DNA from: an uncultured Bacteroidota bacterium
GTDB lineage: Bacteria; Bacteroidota; Bacteroidia; JADZBD01
Reading direction: 5' to 3'
DNA length: 64,000 nt
Assembly: GCA_937924855.1 (NCBI GenBank)
Contig: CALEYQ010000001.1
Span: 1-64,000, forward strand
The stretch's first letter is position 1. Each line of letters starts with the position of its first letter. Below the pieces are notes generated by a model. The model was not told the DNA's origin and did no database searches. It saw only the letters and a list, made by a program, of their open reading frames with translations. The position numbers and the translations under genes were made by a program. Positions 24,578-32,108 of this stretch are shown one piece after another.

Positions 24578-26064
24578 AAACTATTGACGATTATAAAAAG
24601 CACCTGGCCCGCGTGGCAGATATCAACAGCGCTTCGGGTATTTTATCCTGGGATCAGGAAATTTATATGCCTCCCGGAGGCGGACAATTCCGGGCTCGGG
24701 CATTGTCTACTTTGGCCGGCCTTTCTCACGAAATGTTTACCGACCAGAAATTCGGTGATTTGCTTGAAAGATTATCGGACGATGCCTCGGTGAACGGTGT
24801 AATGAAAAAAAACATTGAGAAGTCGCTCCGGGATTACCGCCGCTGGAAAAAGTATCCCACTTCTTTTGTTGAGGAAATGAGTCGCTGCGTGAGTGAAGCC
24901 TTCCAGGCCTGGCAAAAAGCAAAAAGCGAAAATGATTTTCAGATTTTTAAAAGCCCCCTGGCAAATCTTATCAAACTGAAACGGGAAGAGAGTGATTTGT
25001 TGGGATATAAAGAACATCCCTACGATGCGCATCTGGACTTGTATGAACCCGACATGAAATTGTCGGTGCTGAAGGGAGTATTTGAGGGAGTTCGGAAAGA
25101 GCTGGTAGATTTTGTAAAAATCATAAAGGAAAAACCTCAGGTGGAGGATGGCTTTATGCGTCGGCATTATCCCAAGGATAAGCAATGGGCTTTCGGACTT
25201 GAGGTTCTAAAGCAAATGGGCTACGACTTTAATTGCGGACGACAGGATATTTCTTCGCATCCCTTCTCACTTTCACTGAATCCGCATGATGTTCGGGTAA
25301 CCACCCGCGTGGATGAAGAAGATCTGAACAATATGATCTGGAGTTGTATTCACGAAGGGGGGCATGCCTTGTATGAGCAGGGCCTGAATCCGGAAAATTT
25401 CGGCTTGCCCGCCGGTGAAGCAGCCTCTCTAGGCATCCACGAATCGCAATCGCGGCTTTGGGAAAATCAGGTTGGAAGGGGAAAATCTTTCTGGAAATAT
25501 TTCTACCCCAAGCTACAGTCTGTGTTTTCTGAAAATCTGGGCGACCATAACCTGGATGCATTTTATAAAGCCATGAACAAGGTGGAACCAAACTTCATCA
25601 GAACTGAAGCCGATGAGTTGACTTATCATTTTCATATCATGATCCGGACCGAGGTGGAGGAGGCAATAATTTCAGGGGATTTGGCGGTTGATGATATTCC
25701 TGACTATTGGAATAGTAAATACGATGCTTATCTGGGTATAAAAGTTCCCGATAACCGGAAAGGGGTGCTGCAGGATATTCATTGGAGTCATGGCAGCTTT
25801 GGCTATTTTCCGACCTACTCATTGGGTTCATTTTATGCGGCTCAATTTTATTTTAAAGCCGCCGCTGACCTGCCCAATATGGAGAGTGATTTTTCCCGGG
25901 GCGATTTCAGTGCCCTGCTTCAATGGCTGAGAAAAAATGTGCATTCCGTGGGTCGTACCGAAACCTCAGAGGAAATTTGCCATAGGGTTACCGGAGAGGG
26001 TTTGAACTTTTCCTGGTTCATGAAATATGCAAGGGGTAAATATTCGGAAATTTACGGTTTGTAA
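24574..26064 (+). CDS. M32 family metallocarboxypeptidase
   Basis: A 496-residue cytoplasmic zinc carboxypeptidase of the Taq type, normal length for the family. The HEXXH zinc site is HEGGH in IHEGGHALYEQG (near residue 260), and the third ligand is expected in LGIHESQSRLWENQVGR (near 290). The N-terminal ILSWDQEIYMP and the C-terminal YSLGSFYAAQFY segments are family hallmarks. It trims C-terminal residues from peptides in protein turnover. The start is GTG, overlapping the DUF423 stop by four bases. It is the last gene of the run that starts at 21492. Confidence 0.93.
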   Translation: MKTIDDYKKHLARVADINSASGILSWDQEIYMPPGGGQFRARALSTLAGLSHEMFTDQKFGDLLERLSDDASVNGVMKKNIEKSLRDYRRWKKYPTSFVEEMSRCVSEAFQAWQKAKSENDFQIFKSPLANLIKLKREESDLLGYKEHPYDAHLDLYEPDMKLSVLKGVFEGVRKELVDFVKIIKEKPQVEDGFMRRHYPKDKQWAFGLEVLKQMGYDFNCGRQDISSHPFSLSLNPHDVRVTTRVDEEDLNNMIWSCIHEGGHALYEQGLNPENFGLPAGEAASLGIHESQSRLWENQVGRGKSFWKYFYPKLQSVFSENLGDHNLDAFYKAMNKVEPNFIRTEADELTYHFHIMIRTEVEEAIISGDLAVDDIPDYWNSKYDAYLGIKVPDNRKGVLQDIHWSHGSFGYFPTYSLGSFYAAQFYFKAAADLPNMESDFSRGDFSALLQWLRKNVHSVGRTETSEEICHRVTGEGLNFSWFMKYARGKYSEIYGL

Positions 26065-26072
26065 ATGTTTGG

Positions 26073-26105
26073 TTGCCAGTCCCTTGGCATGATGGCAAAC
26101 TTTTT
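26073..26105 (+). terminator. Possible terminator after the M32 gene
   Basis: TTGCCA and TGGCAA form a 6-bp stem with a 14-base loop, followed by ACTTTTTG. The hairpin is weak and the loop large, so the call is tentative. Confidence 0.35.
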
Positions 26106-26130
26106 GAATTAAATGCTTAAAATTGACCTT

Positions 26131-26574
26131 ATGAAAAAGCTGATTCTCAATCCATGCACACTGCTCCTGATGGGAGTTGGTATGTTAGTGCTTCCTTCCT
26201 GTAAACAGAAAACAGAAGAAAATTTAAAGCAAACCACTGTTAACACCGCACCTCCGCCGCCTGTTGTTCCCATGGATTCGGAGAATGCTGCGAATGAGCC
26301 GATTTCCTACCGTCTGGTTGTGTCATTTATCAGTGTGGGATCCGGGATCGATGGGAATGCCCTTGAGAAATTCCGCAGTTTTATGGGTTCCTACCCCAAG
26401 AAGGTGAGTTTTGAGGAAACCCCCTGGGGCAGGGAAGGAGAAGTAGACTATTGCATTATGCTTAAAGGCTGGTCTGCCGCTGACCAGTCTGATTTTGTAA
26501 GTAAGGCCAAAGCCTCTGTTTCGGGTTCCGACCTGGTTCAGTTTGAAGAATACAAACCCTGCCGGCACAAGTAA
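26131..26574 (+). CDS. Small predicted lipoprotein, function unknown
   Basis: A 147-residue protein with a lipoprotein signal: MKKLILNPC start, hydrophobic core, and lipobox VLPSC with the cysteine near residue 25. A short Lys/Glu/Thr/Pro-rich linker follows, then a folded part (about 58-147) with alternating strands and helices (YRLVVSFISVGSGIDGNALEKF, VDYCIMLKGWSAADQSDFVSKA). I do not recognise the family. The ATG at 26131 gives the proper signal sequence, whereas the frame opens 18 bases earlier. It stands alone between the M32 gene and pckA. Confidence 0.75.
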   Translation: MKKLILNPCTLLLMGVGMLVLPSCKQKTEENLKQTTVNTAPPPPVVPMDSENAANEPISYRLVVSFISVGSGIDGNALEKFRSFMGSYPKKVSFEETPWGREGEVDYCIMLKGWSAADQSDFVSKAKASVSGSDLVQFEEYKPCRHK

Positions 26575-26706
26575 TTTTCCAAAATTTTCAACTTTGTTTT
26601 TGATTGTATGTGTCTGTAAATCAGATTTATACAAATTATTAACAGGAGAAAAAATTGTCCCTTAAAATTGGCTAAATTCGCGGTAAATTTTTAATATAAT
26701 TTACCC

Positions 26707-28323
26707 ATGAAGGAATACGGGATTAGAGCCAGGAACGCGTCCATTGCCAACATTGGGTTGGATAATATAGCCACGGCATACTGGAATTTGAACCCCAGCG
26801 AGTTGGTCGAGGAAACCTTGTTGCTTGGGCAGGGTGTTTTAACCGATAACGGAGCTCTGGCCGTTGATACCGGTGAGTTTACCGGTCGTTCCCCAAAAGA
26901 CAAATACCTTGTTCGCGACAACATCACCAAAGATGTGGTATGGTGGGGCGATGTGAATTTCCCTTTTGAGTCTGAAAAATTTGATGCTTTATACAACCGG
27001 GTTTGTGCCTACCTGAGCGGAAAAGATGTGTATGTGCGCGACAGTTTTGCCTGTGCCGACCCTAAATATAAATTATCAGTAAGGGTTATTACCGAATATC
27101 CATGGTCGAATCTGTTTGCCTACAATTTGTTTTTGCGCCCCACACGGGATGAAATTCTTTCCTTTCTTCCGGATTGGCATATTGTATGTGCCCCTGGTTT
27201 TAAAGCAAGGCCCGAGATTGACGGAACCCGGCAGCATAATTTCACCATCATGAATTTTTCCCGGAAAATAATTTTAATCGGGGGTTCAGGATATACCGGT
27301 GAAATAAAAAAGAGCGTTTTTACTTTGTTGAATTTCATTCTGCCCCACGAGCAGAAAGTACTTTCTATGCATTGTTCCGCCAATGTGGGATCGAATAAGG
27401 ACACCGCTGTATTTTTTGGCTTGTCCGGCACAGGAAAAACCACCCTTTCCGCCGATCCCAAACGAAATCTGATTGGCGACGACGAACATGGATGGTCGGA
27501 TAATGCGGTTTTTAATTTTGAAGGTGGTTGTTATGCCAAATGTGTTGACCTGAGCCGCGACAAAGAACCTCAGATATGGGATGCCATTAAGTTCGGTGCC
27601 CTGGTGGAAAATGTAGAATTTTTTGAGGGCACCTCAACGGTTGATTACGCCAATATTTCAAAAACAGAGAACACCCGAGTGGCATATCCCCTGCACCATA
27701 TTCAAAATGCCGTTCAGCCTTCCGTGGGTCCAACTCCGAAAAATATTTTCTTTTTAACCTGTGATGCTTTTGGCGTTCTTCCTCCCATTTCCCGATTGAG
27801 TCCTGCGCAGGCTATGTATCATTTCATCAGCGGTTATACTGCCAAGGTGGCGGGTACTGAAATGGGTGTTACCGAACCCACCTTAACTTTTTCTGCCTGT
27901 TTCGGAAAAGCCTTTTTGCCTCTTCATCCGGGAGTTTACGCCCGTCTGCTTGGTGATAAACTGAAAAAGGAAAAGGTGAATGTGTGGCTGGTAAATACCG
28001 GCTGGACCGGCGGTTCTTACGGCGAAGGTGCCCGCATTAAACTTTCTTATACCCGTGCCCTCATTACGGCTGCCATGGAAGGCAAACTGGATGATGTAAA
28101 ATACAATAAGCTTCCCGTTTTCAACCTGGATTATCCAACTACCTGTCCGGGTGTACCTGATGAAATCCTTAATCCCCGCGACACCTGGAAGAGTAAAGAT
28201 GATTACGATGCCAAGGCCATTTCACTGGCTACTTCCTTTGTAAAGAATTTTGAGAGTTTTGCAGAGGGGGTTGACAAAGAAATACTTCAGGCAGCACCTG
28301 CCGTAACTGAAAAGGTAGGTTAG
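26707..28323 (+). CDS. pckA: Phosphoenolpyruvate carboxykinase (ATP)
   Basis: A 538-residue cytosolic enzyme that converts oxaloacetate and ATP into phosphoenolpyruvate, ADP and CO2, the entry step of gluconeogenesis. It is the ATP-dependent class: the P-loop GLSGTGKTTLSADP is near residue 238, the metal-binding IGDDEHGW near 258, and the substrate loop FTGRSPKDKY near 58. GWTGGSYGEGARIKLSYTRA near 440 is also diagnostic. Length and motifs are complete. A TAAATTCG box at 26673-26680 may be the -7 element, but no properly spaced TTG accompanies it. Confidence 0.98.
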   Translation: MKEYGIRARNASIANIGLDNIATAYWNLNPSELVEETLLLGQGVLTDNGALAVDTGEFTGRSPKDKYLVRDNITKDVVWWGDVNFPFESEKFDALYNRVCAYLSGKDVYVRDSFACADPKYKLSVRVITEYPWSNLFAYNLFLRPTRDEILSFLPDWHIVCAPGFKARPEIDGTRQHNFTIMNFSRKIILIGGSGYTGEIKKSVFTLLNFILPHEQKVLSMHCSANVGSNKDTAVFFGLSGTGKTTLSADPKRNLIGDDEHGWSDNAVFNFEGGCYAKCVDLSRDKEPQIWDAIKFGALVENVEFFEGTSTVDYANISKTENTRVAYPLHHIQNAVQPSVGPTPKNIFFLTCDAFGVLPPISRLSPAQAMYHFISGYTAKVAGTEMGVTEPTLTFSACFGKAFLPLHPGVYARLLGDKLKKEKVNVWLVNTGWTGGSYGEGARIKLSYTRALITAAMEGKLDDVKYNKLPVFNLDYPTTCPGVPDEILNPRDTWKSKDDYDAKAISLATSFVKNFESFAEGVDKEILQAAPAVTEKVG

Positions 28324-28328
28324 AACCC

Positions 28329-29027
28329 ATGAATTATTTTTTTCTTCCCGGCGCCCGGCTTGGTACCTGTGTGCTCGGAGAAGAAGAGCACCACCACGCC
28401 ACCCGTGTTTTGCGTCTTAAAACCGGCGACCCGATTTTTGTTTTGGATGGGGCAGGTCATCTTTTTACCGGTAACCTGGAATCGGTGGGTAAAAAAGAAA
28501 GCAGCGTGCATCTTATTTCGGTGGAATTTACGGAACCTGATTCGCATCGGTTTCATTTAGCCATTTCGCCCACAAAGACTTCGGAGCGCATGGAGTGGAT
28601 GGTTGAAAAAGCGGTGGAGTTGGGACTTGATGAACTGAGTTTTGTTTTTTGCACACGAACCGAGAGGAGCCGGATAAATGAAGAGCGGATTAAAAAGATA
28701 ATGGTGAGTGCCATGAAGCAATCGGGCCGGCAATACCTGCCCCTTTTGAACCCTCCCTGCAGTTTTGAGGATTTTTTAAAGACAGGGGTTTCCGGTCAGA
28801 AGTATATTGCCCGGCCGGGGGGAGAAGATTTCAGGGGGCTTAAAACGGTTCAGGACAGGGTAGTTCTGTTGGTGGGTCCCGAAGGCGATTTTACTCCTGA
28901 AGAAGCCATTACGGCCCTTGAAAACGGATTTAAACCTTTGGATTTGGGTAAAAACCGCCTTCGCACCGAGACGGCCGGCTTGGCCGGGGTTTGCCTTTTT
29001 AAGCTTGGGGGTGTAAAATTGATTTAG
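28329..29027 (+). CDS. rsmE: 16S rRNA (uracil1498-N3)-methyltransferase
   Basis: A 232-residue SPOUT-class methyltransferase that methylates N3 of U1498 in 16S rRNA using SAM. The N-terminal PUA-like part has EEHHHATRVLRLKTGD (about 19-34), and the C-terminal trefoil-knot SAM site shows VLLVGPEGDFTPEE and LGKNRLRTETAG, both signature motifs. It begins five bases after pckA. Only 21 bases separate it from the DUF4159 gene, so pckA, rsmE and the following two genes may form one transcription unit. Confidence 0.94.
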   Translation: MNYFFLPGARLGTCVLGEEEHHHATRVLRLKTGDPIFVLDGAGHLFTGNLESVGKKESSVHLISVEFTEPDSHRFHLAISPTKTSERMEWMVEKAVELGLDELSFVFCTRTERSRINEERIKKIMVSAMKQSGRQYLPLLNPPCSFEDFLKTGVSGQKYIARPGGEDFRGLKTVQDRVVLLVGPEGDFTPEEAITALENGFKPLDLGKNRLRTETAGLAGVCLFKLGGVKLI

Positions 29028-29048
29028 TTTTTATATTTTGTGGGAACC

Positions 29049-29714
29049 ATGGGAAAAATTGTCTGCGTAGTTTTTTTATTTTTTCAGTCCATCGCGGGAT
29101 TTTCCCAAACCTGGCAGATCGGGCGATTGAAATATAACGGGGGAGGTGATTGGTATGTGAGTCCCACCGCTTTGCCCAATCTGATAGACTTTTGCAACAA
29201 AAATCTGGGTACCAATATGGCTCCCGAGGAGAATGTGGTAGAAGTGGGGAGTAAGGATATATTCAATCATCCCATGTTATTTTTATCGGGGCATGGGAAT
29301 GTGATTTTTAATAATCAGGAGGCGGAGAATTTACGGCGTTATCTTATGGGAGGTGGATTTTTGCTCATCAACGATTCCTACGGGATGGATAAGTTTATTC
29401 GTCCGCAGATGAAGAAGGTGTTTCCCGAATTGGAATTTGTAGAGATTCCATTTTCTCATGGTATCTACAATCAGAAATTCAAGTTTCCTGCAGGATTACC
29501 GAAAATACATGAGCATGATGGAAAGCCACCGGTGGGTTACGGCTTGATTTACCAGGGTCGTCTGGTTTGTTTTTATGCTTATGAGTCAGACATTGGTGAT
29601 GGCTGGGAGGATCCTGAGGTTCATAAAGATCCGCCCGAGAAGCGGTTGGCTGCTTTAAAGATGGGAGCCAATATAATATCCTACATTACACTGTTAGAAA
29701 ACAAACCCCGGTAA
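29049..29714 (+). CDS. Exported DUF4159 domain protein
   Basis: A 221-residue protein with a signal peptide (about 1-20, ending ...SIAGFSQ) and a DUF4159 domain over most of the rest. The hallmark pattern is QIGRLKYNGGGDWY, then LFLSGHGNVIFNNQEAENLRRYLMGGGFLLINDSYG, and later FSHGIYNQKF. The fold resembles the class I glutamine amidotransferase-like domains used in Bacteroidota as putative ligand-binding modules; no enzymatic role is established. The ATG at 29049 is preferred over an in-frame GTG nine bases earlier. The stop overlaps the Nudix start by one base (TAATG). Confidence 0.87.
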   Translation: MGKIVCVVFLFFQSIAGFSQTWQIGRLKYNGGGDWYVSPTALPNLIDFCNKNLGTNMAPEENVVEVGSKDIFNHPMLFLSGHGNVIFNNQEAENLRRYLMGGGFLLINDSYGMDKFIRPQMKKVFPELEFVEIPFSHGIYNQKFKFPAGLPKIHEHDGKPPVGYGLIYQGRLVCFYAYESDIGDGWEDPEVHKDPPEKRLAALKMGANIISYITLLENKPR

Positions 29715-30271
29715 TGGGAAAGGCCAGGAACCCCTGGAGGGTTAAATCGTCGAAAGTAGTTTATGACAATCCCTGGATTCGTGTAAAGGAGCATAAGGTG
29801 ATTCATCCCTCGGGCGAGGGGGGGATTTACGGGGTGGTTCATTTTAAGAATATAGCCATAGGAGTTTTGCCTATTGATGAGGATGAAAATGTGTGGATGG
29901 TAGGTCAATACCGTTTTCCGCTTGGGCGTTACAGTTGGGAGATACCTGAGGGTGGTGGGAACCGTAAAAAATCAGTTTTGGAATCAGCGAAGCGGGAGTT
30001 AAAGGAAGAGACCGGTTTAAGTGCCGGGCGGTGGGAGAAGTTAGTTGAGATGGATTTGAGCAACAGCGCCACGGATGAGGTGGCGGTAGTTTTTTTGGCC
30101 CGAAAATTAGTAAGGGGAAACTCCAGTCCGGAGGGTTCCGAGAAGTTGCGCATAAAGAAAGTGCCGTTTAAAAAATTACTGAAAGAAGTTTTGGATGGTA
30201 AGGTCAGAGATTCTCTTACGGTTGCGGCGGTATTGGCTTACGCGGTAAGGTATGGGGGAAGAGAGGATTAG
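29714..30271 (+). CDS. Nudix hydrolase, ADP-sugar pyrophosphatase-like
   Basis: A 185-residue Nudix protein whose N-terminal strands (VVYDNPWIRVKEHKVIHPSG) and WEIPEGGG lead-in resemble the ADP-ribose/ADP-sugar pyrophosphatase branch. The Nudix box is GGG...REL-KEETGL near residues 78-100. Position 7 of the box, normally Glu, is Lys here, while the catalytically essential RE-x2-EE is intact. The substrate is probably a nucleoside diphosphate sugar or ADP-ribose, but this is inferred from the family only. It starts within the DUF4159 stop codon and ends before a strong bidirectional terminator. Confidence 0.88.
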   Translation: MGKARNPWRVKSSKVVYDNPWIRVKEHKVIHPSGEGGIYGVVHFKNIAIGVLPIDEDENVWMVGQYRFPLGRYSWEIPEGGGNRKKSVLESAKRELKEETGLSAGRWEKLVEMDLSNSATDEVAVVFLARKLVRGNSSPEGSEKLRIKKVPFKKLLKEVLDGKVRDSLTVAAVLAYAVRYGGRED

Positions 30272-30275
30272 GTTT

Positions 30276-30312
30276 AAAAAGAAAGCCCCTCCAAAAGAGG
30301 GGCTTTCTTTTT
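30276..30312. terminator. Bidirectional intrinsic terminator
   Basis: A perfect 16-bp inverted repeat (AAAAAGAAAGCCCCTC with GAGGGGCTTTCTTTTT) around a 5-base loop. The A-rich outer part gives a T tract in both directions. It ends the Nudix transcript on the plus strand and the collagen-like gene on the minus strand. Confidence 0.88.
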
Positions 30313-30329
30313 AACCTGAACAAAAAAAA

Positions 30330-32054
30330 CTATTTTTTCTCAAGATCGGCAACACGCTTCATTAATTCTTCAATCTGCTTTTGCTGCTGCTCAATCTGAG
30401 TTTGCTGGGCTTTAATTCCTTCAAGCAATAAGGGAACCATGTTGGTGTAAGACATCGTCTTAAACATATAGGTTTTGTTTTCTGCCTGGGGAGAACCATC
30501 AAGGGGCTTATTGGAGTTTCCATAAACCACTGATTCTCTTACCATGTTTGGGAATACTGTTTCAACTTCCTGGGCAATAAAACCCAACTGCTTGCCATGA
30601 GGAAGGTTAATATCGGAAAATTGATTGCTCTTGAAATCATAAGTAACGCCCCGCAGCTTTTTGATTAAAGCAATCGGATTTTCAATGGTTTGAATGTTCT
30701 CCTTTAACCTTTGGTCAGAAACGTTTTGCCATGCTGTTACACCACCTGCCCAATTGTTGGAATATAATCCCCAACCTGTGGTAGTAATCAGGGTATTCTG
30801 ATTTCCGGCAAAAACACCCGTTTGGGCAGGTCCGTTTGCAGTACCGTTTACTCCTTGCCCTCCGCTTCCTGCGGCAGTAATAGACAAGCCCATCACGGCC
30901 GATGCAACCAAAGCGTTAGTGTTGTAACTTGTAATTCCCATCAAAACCCTTGAACCGTTGGCAGTGCTTGTATTATAAACTTGTTTTACGGCATCGGTAG
31001 TGCCAACATTTTCCCATAGAGATTCCCACACACCAGCAGTTCCGGTTCTTCTGAAATGCCAGTAGTTCCCCGGGGTGGCAGTGTAAACTCCAATGTTGGT
31101 TCCATTATCGAAAATATTGGAATTACACATGGAGGTTGGACTGGTAAACTTAACAACGTAGTTGGTTAAAGCGGTTCCGCAAATGGTTCCGGGTCCGGTA
31201 GGTCCTGTAGCTCCGGTTAAACCGGTTGGTCCCGTTGCTCCATTGGCACCGTTCGCGCCGGTAGGCCCTGTGGCTCCGTTAGCACCATTGGCTCCGGTAG
31301 GCCCTGTTGCACCATTAGCACCTGTAGGACCCTGAGGTCCGGTTGGTCCTTGGGCACCGGTAGCTCCGTTAGCGCCTGTAGGTCCCTGAGGTCCGGTTGG
31401 TCCTTGTGCACCGGTAGCTCCGTTAGCGCCGGTTGGACCCTGAGGTCCGGTTGGTCCTTGTGCACCGGTAGCTCCGTTAGCGCCAGTTGGACCCTGAGGT
31501 CCGGTTGGTCCTTGTGCACCGGTAGCTCCGTTAGCACCAGTAGGTCCCGGTGCTCCGGTTGGGCCATTAGCACCTGTTGGTCCTTGTGGTCCCGCAGCTC
31601 CGGTAGCACCGTTTGGTCCTGTTGGACCCATGGGTCCGGCTGGTCCGGGATCACCTGTAGGTCCCGTAGCACCGTTGGGTCCAGTTGGCCCTGTGGCCCC
31701 CGCTGTTCCTGTAGGCCCTGTTGCTCCGGTAGCACCTGCTGTTCCTGCAGGACCGGTTGGGCCGGTAGGTCCGGCATTCTGACACATAGATACCCAACCT
31801 GTGGCTGTGGTAAAATAATAGAAACAATCAAAGTTAGTGTCGTAAACCAACAACCCGTTTGCAGGGGTGGCAATGGCAGTTCGTTGTGCCGTGGTCATCC
31901 GCGGCACCAAAACTCCCTTATTGTTCGACAACATTTCCAACAACGCGGAAGCATCCGGTGTATTGGTTCCAATCCCAACATTATCCTGGGATTGCATGGT
32001 AGTAAACATCCCACTTACCAGAAGGATTGTTACAAGGAACGATAATTTTCTCAT
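30330..32054 (-). CDS. Exported collagen-like (Gly-X-Y) protein with C-terminal S74 autoprocessing domain
   Basis: A 574-residue surface protein. A signal peptide (1-22) precedes an N-terminal NVGIGTNTPDASALLEM module (23-94), typical of Bacteroidota fibre proteins. Residues 95-289 are about 65 uninterrupted Gly-X-Y triplets rich in GPT, GAN, GAT and GPQ, predicting a collagen-like triple helix. A beta-rich spacer (290-445) follows. The C-terminus carries an S74 intramolecular chaperone domain (SDQRLKENI with the Ser-Lys pair, then GFIAQEVETVFP) and a final coiled coil of about 30 residues. S74 domains trimerise a fibre and then cleave themselves off. An autocleaved trimeric collagen fibre on the cell surface is the natural inference. 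No T9SS sorting domain is visible. Confidence 0.9.
   Translation of the reverse strand: MRKLSFLVTILLVSGMFTTMQSQDNVGIGTNTPDASALLEMLSNNKGVLVPRMTTAQRTAIATPANGLLVYDTNFDCFYYFTTATGWVSMCQNAGPTGPTGPAGTAGATGATGPTGTAGATGPTGPNGATGPTGDPGPAGPMGPTGPNGATGAAGPQGPTGANGPTGAPGPTGANGATGAQGPTGPQGPTGANGATGAQGPTGPQGPTGANGATGAQGPTGPQGPTGANGATGAQGPTGPQGPTGANGATGPTGANGANGATGPTGANGANGATGPTGLTGATGPTGPGTICGTALTNYVVKFTSPTSMCNSNIFDNGTNIGVYTATPGNYWHFRRTGTAGVWESLWENVGTTDAVKQVYNTSTANGSRVLMGITSYNTNALVASAVMGLSITAAGSGGQGVNGTANGPAQTGVFAGNQNTLITTTGWGLYSNNWAGGVTAWQNVSDQRLKENIQTIENPIALIKKLRGVTYDFKSNQFSDINLPHGKQLGFIAQEVETVFPNMVRESVVYGNSNKPLDGSPQAENKTYMFKTMSYTNMVPLLLEGIKAQQTQIEQQQKQIEELMKRVADLEKK
31330..31545 (-). repeat. Four tandem 54-bp repeats inside the collagen-like region
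   Basis: A unit encoding 18 residues (six Gly-X-Y triplets, GPTGANGATGAQGPTGPQ in phase) begins at 31330, 31384, 31438 and 31492. The copies differ at only a few third-codon positions. Slippage or recombination here would lengthen or shorten the rod in frame. Confidence 0.85.
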
Positions 32055-32077
32055 GTGGAAGAAAATAAAATTACAGG

Positions 32078-32108
32078 CAAATCTAACGAATTACACTAAC
32101 ATGGCCAA
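32078..32108 (-). promoter_or_regulatory. Promoter of the collagen-like gene
   Basis: On the minus strand, TTG, a 20-base spacer and TAGATTTG, an exact -7 match. The promoter overlaps the last codons and the stop codon of the upstream adhesin gene, so the collagen-like gene can be expressed independently. The leader is about 23 bases. Confidence 0.55.

Noticed and set aside
31330..31545. Regular 54-bp direct repeats resembling a repeat array
   Set aside because: They are contiguous without spacers and lie in frame inside Gly-X-Y codons, so they are collagen-like coding repeats, not CRISPR.
30330..32054. Phage tail-fibre gene or prophage remnant
   Set aside because: The S74 domain and collagen repeats occur in phage fibres, but the protein has a signal peptide and there are no other phage genes or attachment-like repeats around it.
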